A DNA stretch of 64,000 nt from Ficedula albicollis (lineage: Eukaryota; Chordata; Aves; Passeriformes; Muscicapidae). The notes beneath the pieces were generated by a model, which made no database searches, had not been told where the DNA came from, and saw nothing but the letters and a program-made list of their open reading frames with translations. A program made the translations under genes and the position numbers. The stretch is from positions 24,443,036 to 24,507,035 of the forward strand of contig NC_021678.1 in assembly GCF_000247815.1 (NCBI RefSeq), given 5' to 3'. Of this stretch, positions 53,248-64,000 are shown in pieces; position 1 is the stretch's first letter; each line of letters begins with the position of its first letter.

Positions 53248-53489
53248 GCACAGCTCCCAACTCTCCAAGCAGCCTGCCTGAGTCACCCCTCACCCCATCT
53301 GTCTCAGGGCCCTGGGGAGACGAATGCACCATCTGCTATGAGAACATGGTAGACACAGTCATTTACTCCTGTGGACACATGTGTCTCTGCTATTCATGTG
53401 GGCTGAAGCTCAAGAAGATGTCCAATGCCTGCTGCCCCATTTGCAGACGGGCCATCAAAGATATCATCAAAACATACCGCAGCACTTAG
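53248..53489 (+). CDS. NEURL1: NEURL1 last coding exon: C-terminal RING finger (C3HC4) and stop
   Basis: The exon completes a Gly codon and reads [17 protein letters not shown], then the RING. The zinc-ligand pattern is visible: CTIC, then SCGH, then CLCYSC and CPIC, spanning 53325-53444. The protein ends [11 protein letters not shown] with TAG at 53487-53489. The RING recruits a ubiquitin-loaded E2 and gives the ligase its activity; the C-terminal [10 protein letters not shown] tail is characteristic of NEURL1. All expected Cys/His ligands are intact, so the allele looks functional. The acceptor AG is at 53246-53247. Together with the two preceding exons it gives about 355 C-terminal residues, against about 574 for the human protein; the missing N-terminal part (start and NHR1) is outside the window. 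Confidence 0.96.
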
Positions 53490-54610
53490 AGCAGCAGCAG
53501 ATGCCATGGTGGGGACTGGGCACGTGGGCAGGAGGCTGTGAAACAACACAGGCTTTTATTCATCTCCCAGGAGATTCAGAACCCATCACCCACCACCACC
53601 CTGACCTCCTCTTCCATGGACAACAGATGAGACAAGCTTAGATGCTGCTCTCCTACCCCCCAAGCACGCCCTGGGCTGAACTCCAGTGTCAGGGAAGTTG
53701 CGATGGACTTCTCTCCCTTGTGGATCTTGAACTTGATCTCAAAAAATGCCAGCTGGTGCAATCATCCCTTTCTACACCAGGCACAGCAGAGGGGAGTCTC
53801 TACTCTTTGGCATAGACAGCAAGTGGTAAAAGGTTCAGTGATACACATCTCCTTCCAGAGGCACCCCACATGCAGAGACAGCTTAGCAGAAGAGAAGAAA
53901 CGAGCAATGTGTTTCTCTGTACAACCAGCCTGACCAGAGGAGTCTCCTTGGAAAGGACAGAGCAAGGCAAGCATTGACCCAGCGAGGGAGGTGCAGTGAG
54001 CACACTCACAGCAGAGAGGCTGGGGCCAGTGCAGAAGAGAACCCAAGATTTGTGAAGCAAAACCCACCTCATATCTGCAGACAGAAGAGCAGACCCATGG
54101 CAGCCCCTTGAGGGCTGTCCCCAACTCCCCCATTGCCGTTCTCTGACAGAGGCTTTCATGGTGGTTTTGGCAATGAACACTGGCAACAGCTCTGCTCCCT
54201 CCCAGCAGCATCAGCCACCTCCTGTCACCACCCTGTTGCATGATGAGCAGCTCCCAAACCCCACCACCACCACCCTGCGTGGTCTGCACGCAGCACAAGG
54301 GATTCAGCAGCATCTCTCCTCCCATGGGCCTGTGGGAGAGGGAGACAACTCCCTCACCTTTCTCCCCCTGCCATCCAGACAGCACTTGTGAGGAAAAACC
54401 CCAGCCTCACCGGGGAAGAATGTATAAACCCACACGTCTGTGGGTTACCTTTACTGGTAACTTTATCACTGTGCTTTAAGACAAAACCAGCCAGGTGGTA
54501 CTCAGCTCTTCACAGCCACACCGCCAGGACACGGCTGTCCTTATGTGTTAGGAAGTAAGGAATGAGAAAAAAAAAAAACTTGATGGGTTTGGTTTGCTTT
54601 GGTTTATTTA

Positions 54611-54616
54611 AATAAA
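54611..54616 (+). terminator. NEURL1: Possible proximal poly(A) signal of NEURL1
   Basis: AATAAA lies inside TTTATTTAAATAAATC, a near-palindrome that also gives a hexamer on the other strand. The sequence after it is C/T-rich rather than G/T-rich, so use is uncertain. Confidence 0.25.
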
Positions 54617-56137
54617 TCTCCTTCTCTCCTGCCTGAGCCAGGAACCTGGCTGTGCCCAGCAGGGACAATGCTGGCTCCCATGGCAACAACTGCTGCTCTG
54701 CCCTGGCCACAGGTGTGACCCAGGGCTGCTGGCCCTTGGGCCTGGGCTGGGTGGTCTGGCAGCAGTAGGAGCTCTCTGCCTCCTTCCCAACCCATCCTGC
54801 TGCCTTCCTGGGCTGCAGGGGAGGGAGGGACTGTGTCTGGGTCCTGGGGCAGGCTAGGGCTAGGGTGCCATGGCAGTGGGATTTGCCCCCACCACACCAT
54901 GGATCTGGCCAGACCAGGGAAGGCTGTGGAGCCACAGCCTTTGTGCTGAGCTTTTTCTTGCACCCGAGCATTTGGCCAGTGATGGGATAGGGGGGAACAG
55001 TGTGGTGTAGGGATAACAGCATTTAATGCACACATGCACTTACTGCAGGGGACATCATGCCCCCACCCCAGCAGCAGGTGGGTTTTGCCACCCACACTGG
55101 CAGAGGCTGCTCCTAAAAACACATCCTTGCTCTGTCTCTCAAGGAGATGCAAAAAGAGACTACTCACCTGGGAGCACGTTGTAGAGCCTCTCTCTGCAGG
55201 TGCCACCATCGCTGCAGCCTACCTGGGGTCTGCAGCTGCCCCCAGCCTGCCCTGCAGGCAGCACTAACTTGAACACTGATACTCTTGGTGACAGGGATTT
55301 ATGTTGTTTCCTGGCATACCTCTGATGTAAAGCCCAAACCCAGCCCTGCCCTGGGCCAGCTGCCAAAAGCTCCAGAGCTCGTGGCTCCCATTCCCAGGTG
55401 CCCTCACTGAGGGGCAGGACGAGGCCAGTTGGCACAACCTGGGGGAAGTCAGAGCAGCCCTGCAAGGAGCACAGCTGGTCCTCAGGCACACAGCCAGCTC
55501 CAGCTGTGACCAGCACACACAGGGAGCTTTTGTCAGAAGTCACACAAACTCCAGTGCAAAGATTTCAAAAAGGAGGAGTGCAAGGGTTAAGAAGATGTTG
55601 ATAAAATAGTGGATGTGGGGAAACGTGCAATAAGCAGCCTCCCGAGCCTTCACCACACCAGTGGGACCAGTCCCCCTCCATGCAGGAAAAGCCAAGGGGT
55701 AAATTTTATTTTTAAAGAAATTCCATCCATGGGTACCAGTGCAGTGGTGTAAATTCCCTTTTCACCTTTTAAATTGAGAGTGTTTTAATATATTAACTGT
55801 ATTTGTTTTACTGTGGACCAAACTCTAGGAGTTAGCAGAAGCTGAAAGCTCCCCCAGCATCTGAGTTCAAAAATTGGGGTTCAGTCCTACTCCTGCATAG
55901 GCTGGCCTCCAGCTGTAAGCAGGGAGGAGAAAAAGGCTCTCTCCAGGGAGGAAAAAAAACCAGCAAAACCAACAAAAATAACAAAAATCCTAATCTTTTG
56001 TTTTGTTTGACTGGTGTAGGTTCCCATGTACCTCTGTGTTGTGTCATTTGCATTTCATTGCTTTACTTTAAGATGTTTTGTGTTCTGTTTAAAGACAAGA
56101 ATAATTCATTGTGAAAAATTGGATAACTGTGATCGTG

Positions 56138-56143
56138 AATAAA
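56138..56143 (+). terminator. NEURL1: Probable main poly(A) signal of NEURL1
   Basis: The canonical AATAAA sits in GATCGTGAATAAAGTTGATT, preceded by AT-rich 3'UTR sequence and followed within 40 bp by a G/T-containing stretch (CATGGGTGATGAG). Cleavage would fall at about 56155-56165. The following sequence changes character, which supports this as the transcript end. Confidence 0.7.
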
Positions 56144-56160
56144 GTTGATTTAGATATCCT

Positions 56161-58924
56161 GCAGCAGCATGGGTGATGAGAATTTACCACTTCATAAGAG
56201 CAGCAAAACATGATGGCTGTGAGAGCACAGTGAGAGGCTGGGTAAAAGCAAGGGTGGCATCAGAGCCTCTTTTTAGGGGGAGATGGGTGGAGGCTCAGGC
56301 TTTCCTTTAGTGCTCGAGGATGGGAGGGCACTGGGAGGTGGGTATTTGCATCCCCCTGGCAGACACCACACACACATAAGGGATAAAGGAAGGTACAGAA
56401 GTAAAAGCAAGGGCTAACAGCATTCCTGAAAGCTTAGGCTCCACACTCCTGAGCTTCCTCATGCCCTCCCCAGAGAGAAGTCACAGCTTCTTCACTCTCA
56501 CTGCCTTGTTTACAGATTCTTCTGTAATCACAAAAAAGCACCCTCCACCAGCCCAAGAAAGAGAAGGTGTGCTGTGAGGAAACCCAGGACATGCTGCTCA
56601 GCCTAGGAGGGGGGTAGGGTGGCTGGAGATAAGGCAGAGCATCATCCCAGACCTGAACTGAGCAACATGCTGAGAAGGCCCACTGATCATCTGTGGTCTG
56701 GCCAAGTGAGATGCTGAGGTAAGATGCAGATGCTTCCTGAATATGTAGCAAGGGACACAAGAACCCAAAGGGAATCTGGATTCTCCAGAGGTCATGCCAG
56801 TTCCCTCAAAACCCAATCCTCTGCTGCAGGTATCTGCTCAGGAGCACACCTACAATACAACAAATGTGAGATTTTTCTCCTCATCTTTTTGTTTAACTAT
56901 TCAGTAGATGAGAGACTCTCTGGATCACGTTCTCGTCACAGGACATATTTGAAGGGGCATCTTCTCCCTCAGTGTGGGTGCTCCATCTGCCAAGGGCCAG
57001 GGATATCCCAGGAGTGGTGTCCTCAGCCTCTCCAGTCAAATCCACTCTACTCTAACAGTTCCTCAGTAGCCTAAAACATTCCAGCCTGTGTAAAGTGAAA
57101 CTACTTCTCCAACACCAGCCTGAGGAGATCCCAGCTTTTGGGACAAGGCAAAGTCTGCACAGCTGTGCTGCCCTCCATGAGCTGTTCCAGCTTTCCCTGG
57201 GACAGGAGGACCTCTAGTGGGTCTGGAAAGCTCCTCATTCCCTCAGGAGCAAGGGACAGGGTTGCACAGCACAGAATGCCCTAGAAACTGGTGGCACTGA
57301 CTGGCTGGATGTGCTGAGCCCAAGCATGGTCCCAGATTAGGATGAGTGAAGTGCTGAGCTCTGGGCCCAACTCAGATCTTACTCTTCCTTGGCGTCAGCA
57401 AGAGGGAACATGGCACATCTGCCAGGCTCCCTCTGCCAGCCTCAGCCTGTGCAGCTGCCACACACAACAGCCCCAGGGAGCTTTGCATCCTCATCCTGAG
57501 CATGGCTGGGCTCACCCTGCCCTCCCTCCCTCCCCAGCCCATCACCGTCACCTGACACATCCAAACCAGAGCTGCAATTTCACCATTGCTCCCCAGCTAT
57601 TCTCCACCAGGACCAGCTGTGGTGCAGAACTGACCTTCCCCACGCGGGTCTCCCGGCAGCTCGGCCCCGCTTTCCTGAGGGCTGTTCCCGGCTGTTCCCG
57701 GCGTCCGGGTGCCCGCGGAGGAAGATGAGAGGGAGCATTATCCCAAAGTGGTCCAGGAGCTGGTCCCGCATCGCCACCTGGCGCTCAGTGCCCGGCTCCA
57801 ACTCAGCCCCGATCGAGTTCAACAAACACTGCAAACACACTCAAGGAGGACCACAAAAATTCAGTCTTGAGTGCAGCAAGATTCTAGCAATTCTGCTAGT
57901 GGTTCTTGGAGAAAAATGGGCAAGAGGGAGCAATTAACAGTGAGCTACAAGGGGATACATTATTAAATAGTGACTGCATTAGCCCAAAAAAACCCTTTCA
58001 AGCTGGTTGGCTCACTCAGCACAAAGGGAAGAGGGGGCACAGTTTCCAGCCACACTCGACACTGTGTTTGTGCCCAGGACTGTGTGTGCATCAGATTAAA
58101 TTCCTGGCATCTTTCAGAGAGCTGGGCTGCAAGAACAGGATTCCTTGTGCACCATCAACCTACATAGGCCAGCACAGAGGAACATCTCCTACAGTCAGAA
58201 AGGAGCTAAAAACCAACCTTGCTACCCCTCTATTACATCCCTTGTTATAACCTCCTCCCCCAATAATCCCCTAATCCACTGCCTTTGGCATCCCCAAGAG
58301 ATGCCCCCGCATGAGGAGAGGGGATACATTACCAGAAACTTCAGTTTTACCCATCTGCTGCTTTGCACTGCAATGACCTTTCACTTGTTGAGCTATTAGG
58401 GTCTCCATCCTTCAAAGGCAGGTAAGTCAGCAGTGCTCAGAAACCTTGCAGGATCAGACCTTAGCACCCCATGCTCCAGCACCGCCTGCTCTGCACACTG
58501 CACACAGGGCTCATCTCACCCTGCAGAGCAATGCCAACCACAGAAACAAAGGACAACTTTCGTAAAAGTATGATTTTCTGCTTATTTTGAACCTATCCTT
58601 CTCCAAAAAACATCCTTCCTTGAGCACTGTAAACCTTAAGAACTCAACACAGACAGAAGTTCTTCATGTTTGAGGACTGAGGTGACTTTTCCATAAACTT
58701 TGTGGAATAGAAAAAAAATAAAAAATACAGCATATAGTAACAACTTTGGCCAGGAATCAAGACAAGGTTCTGTATCCATTTATCCCAAGATGAAATCTGC
58801 AATTGCATGAATGCATAAATTAAGTTATTCTGGGAAAGATAAACTCAGTGGAATTCAAGTGGAATCAAAACAGTACTGAAAAAATTAGAAGAAAAACCCC
58901 AACAAAACAAATCAACTGGATCAC
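56161..58924. other. Probable intergenic region between convergent genes
   Basis: This lies between the NEURL1 poly(A) signal and a minus-strand poly(A) signal at 58943-58948. I see no repeat of known type and no convincing gene, except for the CpG-rich coding-like patch at 57.6-57.85 kb, listed separately. Confidence 0.5.
57580..57840 (-). other. CpG-rich patch with coding-like open frames, unrecognised
   Basis: An abrupt CpG-rich island lies in otherwise CpG-poor sequence. On the minus strand an 86-codon frame contains ELEPGTERQVAMRDQLLDHF, which looks like a natural amphipathic helix segment. A possible acceptor (TTTGCAG, exon from 57828) and a donor (AAG|GTCAGT at 57634) would bound a 194-bp exon in that frame. 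The distal half of the peptide is Gly/Arg/Pro-rich and looks random. On the plus strand another open frame contains EEDEREHYPKVVQELV, so the strand is ambiguous. I recognise no family. It could be an exon of an unannotated gene, a pseudogene fragment or a plain CpG island. Confidence 0.25.
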
Positions 58925-58942
58925 AATTAAAAAGGTCAAAAA

Positions 58943-58948
58943 TTTATT
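58943..58948 (-). terminator. SH3PXD2A: Minus-strand poly(A) signal
   Basis: TTTATT on the plus strand gives AATAAA on the minus strand, within GGAAAAATAAATTTTTGACC. It is followed in the transcript direction by T-rich then G/T-containing sequence (TTTTTAATTGTGATCC). This is a plausible end for a convergent transcript, assigned to SH3PXD2A only by synteny. Confidence 0.4.
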
Positions 58949-59201
58949 TTTCCTTAGGGCATAAGAGGCATTGTAAACAAAATACCAACAAACAAACAAA
59001 AAAGTCACAAGTCAATTCTTACAGTCTGCAAGCATTTGAAGATAGAGTACCCTTTTCCCACCTCCCCCCAAACACTGCAAGCCTGCCCAAATGGCAACAG
59101 GCAACAAGCCTGGGCCCTGAAGGTCCAGGGAGTTTTGCCATGTCCCAAGCTGGGACTAAATTTCTCATGTAAGAAGGACACTGCATCTGTTTTACCAAAG
59201 A

Positions 59202-59575
<374 letters not shown>

Positions 59576-60235
59576 AACAAAATATAAATATTACAGACAA
59601 GAATCAGATTTAGCACCACCTTTGGTCCAAGCAATCAATGAACTGGGAGATGACAGGTACAGTTTGTTTAGGAAGTTCTTTCTGCCTGAGTCTTTGAAAA
59701 CATTAGAGGTTCACATTGCAAGAACTTTTAATATCTCTGAGAAAACACTTCTCAAATTCTGGCTGTCCCTAAACCTCCCAGGGTCCTGCACACAGGGAGG
59801 GGGAGCATCCAGGGAGCAGCACCCAGGTCAGCAAAGATCACTCAGAGCGCTTGGCAGAGCCCTGTGGGACGTGGCAAACACTTGCCAAGGGTCTGGTCCT
59901 GCTTTGGCCCAGCAGAGCTCTGCCTTCAGGCATGGCTGAGGACCAGGAGGAGCAGAGACAGCATCCTGAATTTCCCTTTCACTAACATTTGCCACCCTCC
60001 ACCACCTGTCAGACTGCAGCACCTGTGAGCTGCCGGGGTGGGTGATGGCAGATGCCTGCAAGGAGCTGAAGTTGCCTCAATGCAAGTTATTTCAGCTTAT
60101 CTGGAACATGCCAATCAGGAGTTCTTTTATCAGTTGTACTTTACTCCAAGGCCTTTTCAGGCTCAACTTTTCCAATACACACATGTCCATCATACACATG
60201 GTTCTGAATTTTTGCAGAGGTGTCACTGACCAGTT

Positions 60236-60325
60236 GCTGTGCCACAGCACCAGTGTATGCCAGGACACAGCCACATGGACCTGTGCTGTGCCACAGCACC
60301 AGTGTATGCCAGGACATGGACCTGC
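60236..60325. repeat. Tandem duplication, 49-bp unit x2
   Basis: GCTGTGCCACAGCACCAGTG begins at 60236 and 60285; both copies continue TATGCCAGGACA and end ATGGACCTG. The second copy lacks about 8 bp (GGACACAGCCACATGG versus GGACATGG). Confidence 0.93.
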
Positions 60326-61862
60326 GATAACAAGGTGACCTAGAAGAAAAATTAGGTACATAAAGCACCTGGCATTATTTTATGTTTCTCACAGCTCCCT
60401 CTCCTATAAGCATCCAAAACTCAAATTGTCTTTTCCTTTCCTGCAGGAATTTTTGAGCAGTCCTGATTAACTATTATTAAATGCTGTTCAGTTCCAAAAT
60501 AACAACAGCTCTAAAAAATGCCTATATAGAAATGCTGAGATCTACTTTTAGGCACAGTAATCTGAAGTCTTTGTTCTGCATCTTCACATGTACAATTGCC
60601 CAAGACAGATGGTGTTTCTCATTCTCTGTTGAGAGACCCATACAGAGTTTTTCACCTTTACAGAAAGAGACATGATTAAAGTTTCCCAAGCAGCACTTGT
60701 TTTTACTTCGCTGCTTTAGAACACGCTGCTCTAGGGAAAAATCCCAAACCTCAAATACTTTACATTGTTTTGCAGTTCTCTGAGCAAGCAGTTGGTCCTG
60801 GCACAGAGAGGAGGGCAGCCCCTCTGAGTGCATTCCCTGTCCCACACAGGGTACAGCCATGAGGACAGCTCTGAAATAGTTCTGGACTGGGCACTGCAGT
60901 CAAATAAAGTCTGCAAATCTGGATTAAGGTGGAGATTATGTTTTTCACAGCTCATTCCCCCCACCACTGTCATATCCAGAGCAAATTAAAACATTGTACT
61001 ATGATGATTTCATTAATTCTTGCTGGGACAAAGCCACACTTCTGTTGTCCCAGTCACAGAAACAGGCCCCCAGTACCACATGTACCAGCTAAATCCTTAC
61101 AGGTCCCAGCTGATTTGAGCTAAAGCCTGAGGGAAATTTCTAGAGAGTCACTTGGCAAAAAGGAGACCTGTGTTTTCCTCACTGCTAATACATCTTTTGT
61201 GCTGGCCCACAGAAAAGTTGCTGATTTTGTTAACTAGTACTCTGATCTGCATCCAGTCTTTACAAATGTTTACACACAGACTCAGGAACTGGTCACAAGA
61301 TCTGTTTTGTGCCAGTTCACACAGACTGGGGCATCTAACCCCTCACTACAGTAACTCTTGCCATCAACGGCAAAATATACTGTCAGGTGCAGAAAGTGTC
61401 AATTTCCTGGATTTCAGTTTTACTGGGATGATTGAGAAAGCAAATTTTTTTTTTTTAATCATGCATATGATTTCCTTTCCTAGGAAAACCTCTCATAGAC
61501 CCAAGAACATCTGGATCCTTGCAGTTGTTCATTGTACACTTTTATCCAATTGGTCAGCATCTCAAGTTTATTAGACAAAATCTGAACAATGCTTGAAGCT
61601 ACAGTTATTATTTCTGTCTCTAGCTCACATTTGCTATGACATGCTGTGAATGTCAAGATACCTGTCATCTCTCTAAGAATTAATTAATGACCAAAAGCTT
61701 TAACATCGACGTGATCAACAATTTTCACTCCACTGCCTTCAGTGGAGCTGGATCAGAGGCCACAACAAAATATGGTCCAAAGCTGTTATCACAAAGAAGG
61801 ATTTCTCCAGACTCATTTTCTTCCTCTCTTAGCTTAACTTGCAACCCAAAACAAACTCAATG

Positions 61863-61986
61863 GTCTCCTGCCCAAAAACTCTCTTTAAAAAAAACAGCAA
61901 CAAAAAATAAAAGCACTCAGCTAACGTCTCCTGCCCAAAAACTCTCTTTAAAAAAAAACAGCAACAAAAAAAAAGCACTCAGCTAA
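61863..61986. repeat. Tandem duplication, 63-bp unit x2
   Basis: GTCTCCTGCCCAAAAACTCT starts at 61863 and 61926, and each copy ends AGCACTCAGCTAA. The differences are in the A-runs (AAAAAATAAAAGC versus AAAAAAAAAGC), consistent with slippage. Confidence 0.94.
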
Positions 61987-64000
61987 TTCCTTCTCATATT
62001 TACTGCAACAGAAACCACACCAACTTCTAGACCTTTTCCCAAGCAGAACAGACAAATTGGTTCCCATATTAAAAACAAAACAAACAAAAGACAAAAAAGT
62101 GTCAACCAACTTGACCACACACACACTAAGACCAGCCACACATTTCTCTATCTCTGGTCACCTACATACTCTCCCAAAGATTCCAAGCTCCCACCAGGTA
62201 CGTTCCCACCACCTAACCACTAAAATTGGAGCTCTACACCAACACAAAATGACAACAGCATCTAGTTTTCAAGGTCACATGAAGAACATCAACCACCCAA
62301 GAAACCCATTGGAAAACTTCACTTAGACCAGGCCTAGATCCATTTTTTTGTTTTTTCTTTTTGGTCAACTAAAAATTTGGGTCAGCAAACCCTCGAGGAG
62401 CTTCCAGTCCAGACACGTGCCATTGCTCTGCTAATGCAGAGGAGCACAATAGCTCAAACAAATTTCAGCTTTCACCAAGAAGTTTAGGCTCCTAGTAACT
62501 CGCTGCTCACAGTTTGCAGAGATAATCTGGGCTAATTAACAGCTCTGGAAACAACTACAGATATGCACAGCCATCAGAGCTGCTTCCAACACCCACCTGG
62601 AGTTATCTGCATCTGAACTTTAGCCTAAGCAGCAATCAATCAAGCTGCTGGCAGGACTTCTCCTGACGTGACATTTGATACTCAGCCTTAACAGAGGAGG
62701 CTCATCCACATGATTCTCCCTAAACACTGCTAGCAGAGTAATAAGCACTGCTGTCTGCAATTAAATCTGCAATGAAGGAACAGCACTGATGTCATGTGCA
62801 AGTCAGCCAGATAGCAGAAATGCACTTAACTCTGTACACAACTGCCTCAAACACTCACTTCAGACCCTCAGTACAAAAAAGTCATTGTAATGCTACACAT
62901 GCTTTGCTTTTGCAATATTCCAGGTTTGAACTCATGATGAGTAATGAGCAAGACTTTTCAGCAAGTCTGTTCACCATGACACAGAAAAATTCCTCCTAGC
63001 AACTGGAAACAATTCTAACTTCCTCCTTCCCTGAACATCCAAAATAGGAAGTAGTTACGTCAGCTATTCACTGAAATACTTCATTTTTAAAAAGGTTTGT
63101 TTTTCTTTTCTTTTTTATTTGTTCCAGTTTACTAATTGCTACAGGCCAAGCTCCAGTGACTGCACTTTCCTCTCCTGCTTCAAGGGGACAGAAACAAACC
63201 AAGTTAATGTGTTCTGGGGGACCCAGAGTCCGGACAGAATTCAGTGCCCCTCTAGTCATCACCCAAGGGTGATGATTGGATTTGGTTAATTTATTACTGC
63301 TTTCCTGGTAACCCAGAAGCTGTTCAAGAACAAGATCTCCAGCCACAAAAGAACTGTTTGCACAGAGAATGCTGCCATGTTGCTTACTCTTCAGTCACCA
63401 AATACAGAATCATTAACAGCTTTGAAGGGAAATATCTGGAGAAGCCTGAATATTTGCCTAAATATTAAATGCTGTATTTTAAAAATTTTCTTACAGCGCC
63501 AAGTGATCTCCCTTCCACCTGTTTTTCTCCTCCACCAAACAGGGACCAAGACAGGTACCATTGTAACCAAATAACCCTGAGCATCAGGGGAAGGTCACTA
63601 AAGCCAATTTTTGCAGAAGCACTGCTAGCACAGGGCTGTTCCTGCCAACATGGGCAGGTCTAGAACAGCCGTGCTTGCCCACTCCACCGGCTGAACCTCA
63701 GTGATGCAAACTCCCAGGCACACAAACTGCCTCAACTACAACAAGCATGTAACCTGTGTTTGTCTTCTTTTGGTGGAGCAGTGGCTTCAGGATACAGGTT
63801 ATCATAGTGTTTTAGGGAGTGAAAAAAAAATCAGCTTTTCTCAATAACAAAAAAACCTATCACAGAGCAGTGATGTATTTAAACCATCTATACAGAGAAA
63901 GCACCTGCAGTGTCAGACCAGATAATTAATGGCCTTATTAGAAACATCTTTTTCCTCACATTTTATCTATCTCTCCCCTGCCAATATAGTTACTTCTAAT

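Larger units (their letters stand above)
53490..56160 (+). other. NEURL1: NEURL1 3' untranslated region
   Basis: The region runs from the stop to the poly(A) signal at 56138. It contains no intron-like signals and no plausible gene. Minus-strand open frames of about 200 codons (53762-54385 and 54604-55209) look like chance frames in GC-rich sequence. A possible proximal poly(A) hexamer AATAAA is at 54611-54616. The last few hundred bases are AT-rich, as is usual near a 3' end. The extent is inferred from the first convincing terminal signal. Confidence 0.75.

Noticed and set aside
53762..54385. 207-codon minus-strand open frame
   Set aside because: It lies antisense in the NEURL1 3'UTR and has no domain-like pattern; it looks like a chance frame in GC-rich DNA.
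54604..55209. 201-codon minus-strand open frame
   Set aside because: It has the same position and character, with low-complexity Ser/Gly/Pro/His content and no recognisable family.

Overview
This is vertebrate nuclear DNA, almost certainly from a bird. The coding exons are short islands in tens of kilobases of non-coding sequence, the splice sites are canonical GT-AG, and the recognisable interspersed repeats are 3' fragments of CR1-type LINEs, the dominant avian retroposon. There is also a reverse-oriented retroviral-type LTR. I see no bacterial-style gene, tRNA, rRNA or CRISPR array.

The one gene that can be read with confidence is the 3' part of NEURL1 (neuralized E3 ubiquitin ligase 1) on the + strand. 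Three coding exons are present: 37766-38446 (linker plus the whole NHR2 domain), 52309-52455 (Ser/Thr/Pro-rich linker) and 53248-53489 (linker, C3HC4 RING finger and stop). A 3'UTR of about 2.7 kb follows, with AATAAA at 56138. All three exons are entered through phase-1 introns. The first exon(s) and the NHR1 domain are not in the window, so bases 1-37765 are read as the end of a large intron. The product binds Notch ligands through its NHR domains and ubiquitinates substrates through the RING.

Downstream (56.2-64 kb) there is no convincing protein gene. A minus-strand AATAAA at 58943-58948 and the conserved tail-to-tail NEURL1/SH3PXD2A order in vertebrates suggest that about 58.9-64 kb is the 3'UTR of a convergent SH3PXD2A. 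This is an inference from synteny. A CpG-rich patch at 57.6-57.85 kb with coding-like open frames is unexplained.

The most unusual property of the window is structural. At least fourteen local direct duplications (offsets about 41 to 565 bp, copies nearly identical) are scattered through the introns and downstream region. Some have a full-partial-full architecture. There are also two very long homopolymer composites (A46-C251-T22 and A29-C305-A31). These are either very young lineage-specific events or assembly artefacts, and read-level data would decide. The LTR ends roughly 40 bp before the NHR2 exon, almost touching its splice acceptor. I found no clear new biochemical system; the best leads are the LTR next to the exon, the duplication pattern, the homopolymer blocks, an intronic CpG-rich patch at 12.1 kb and the 57.6 kb patch.
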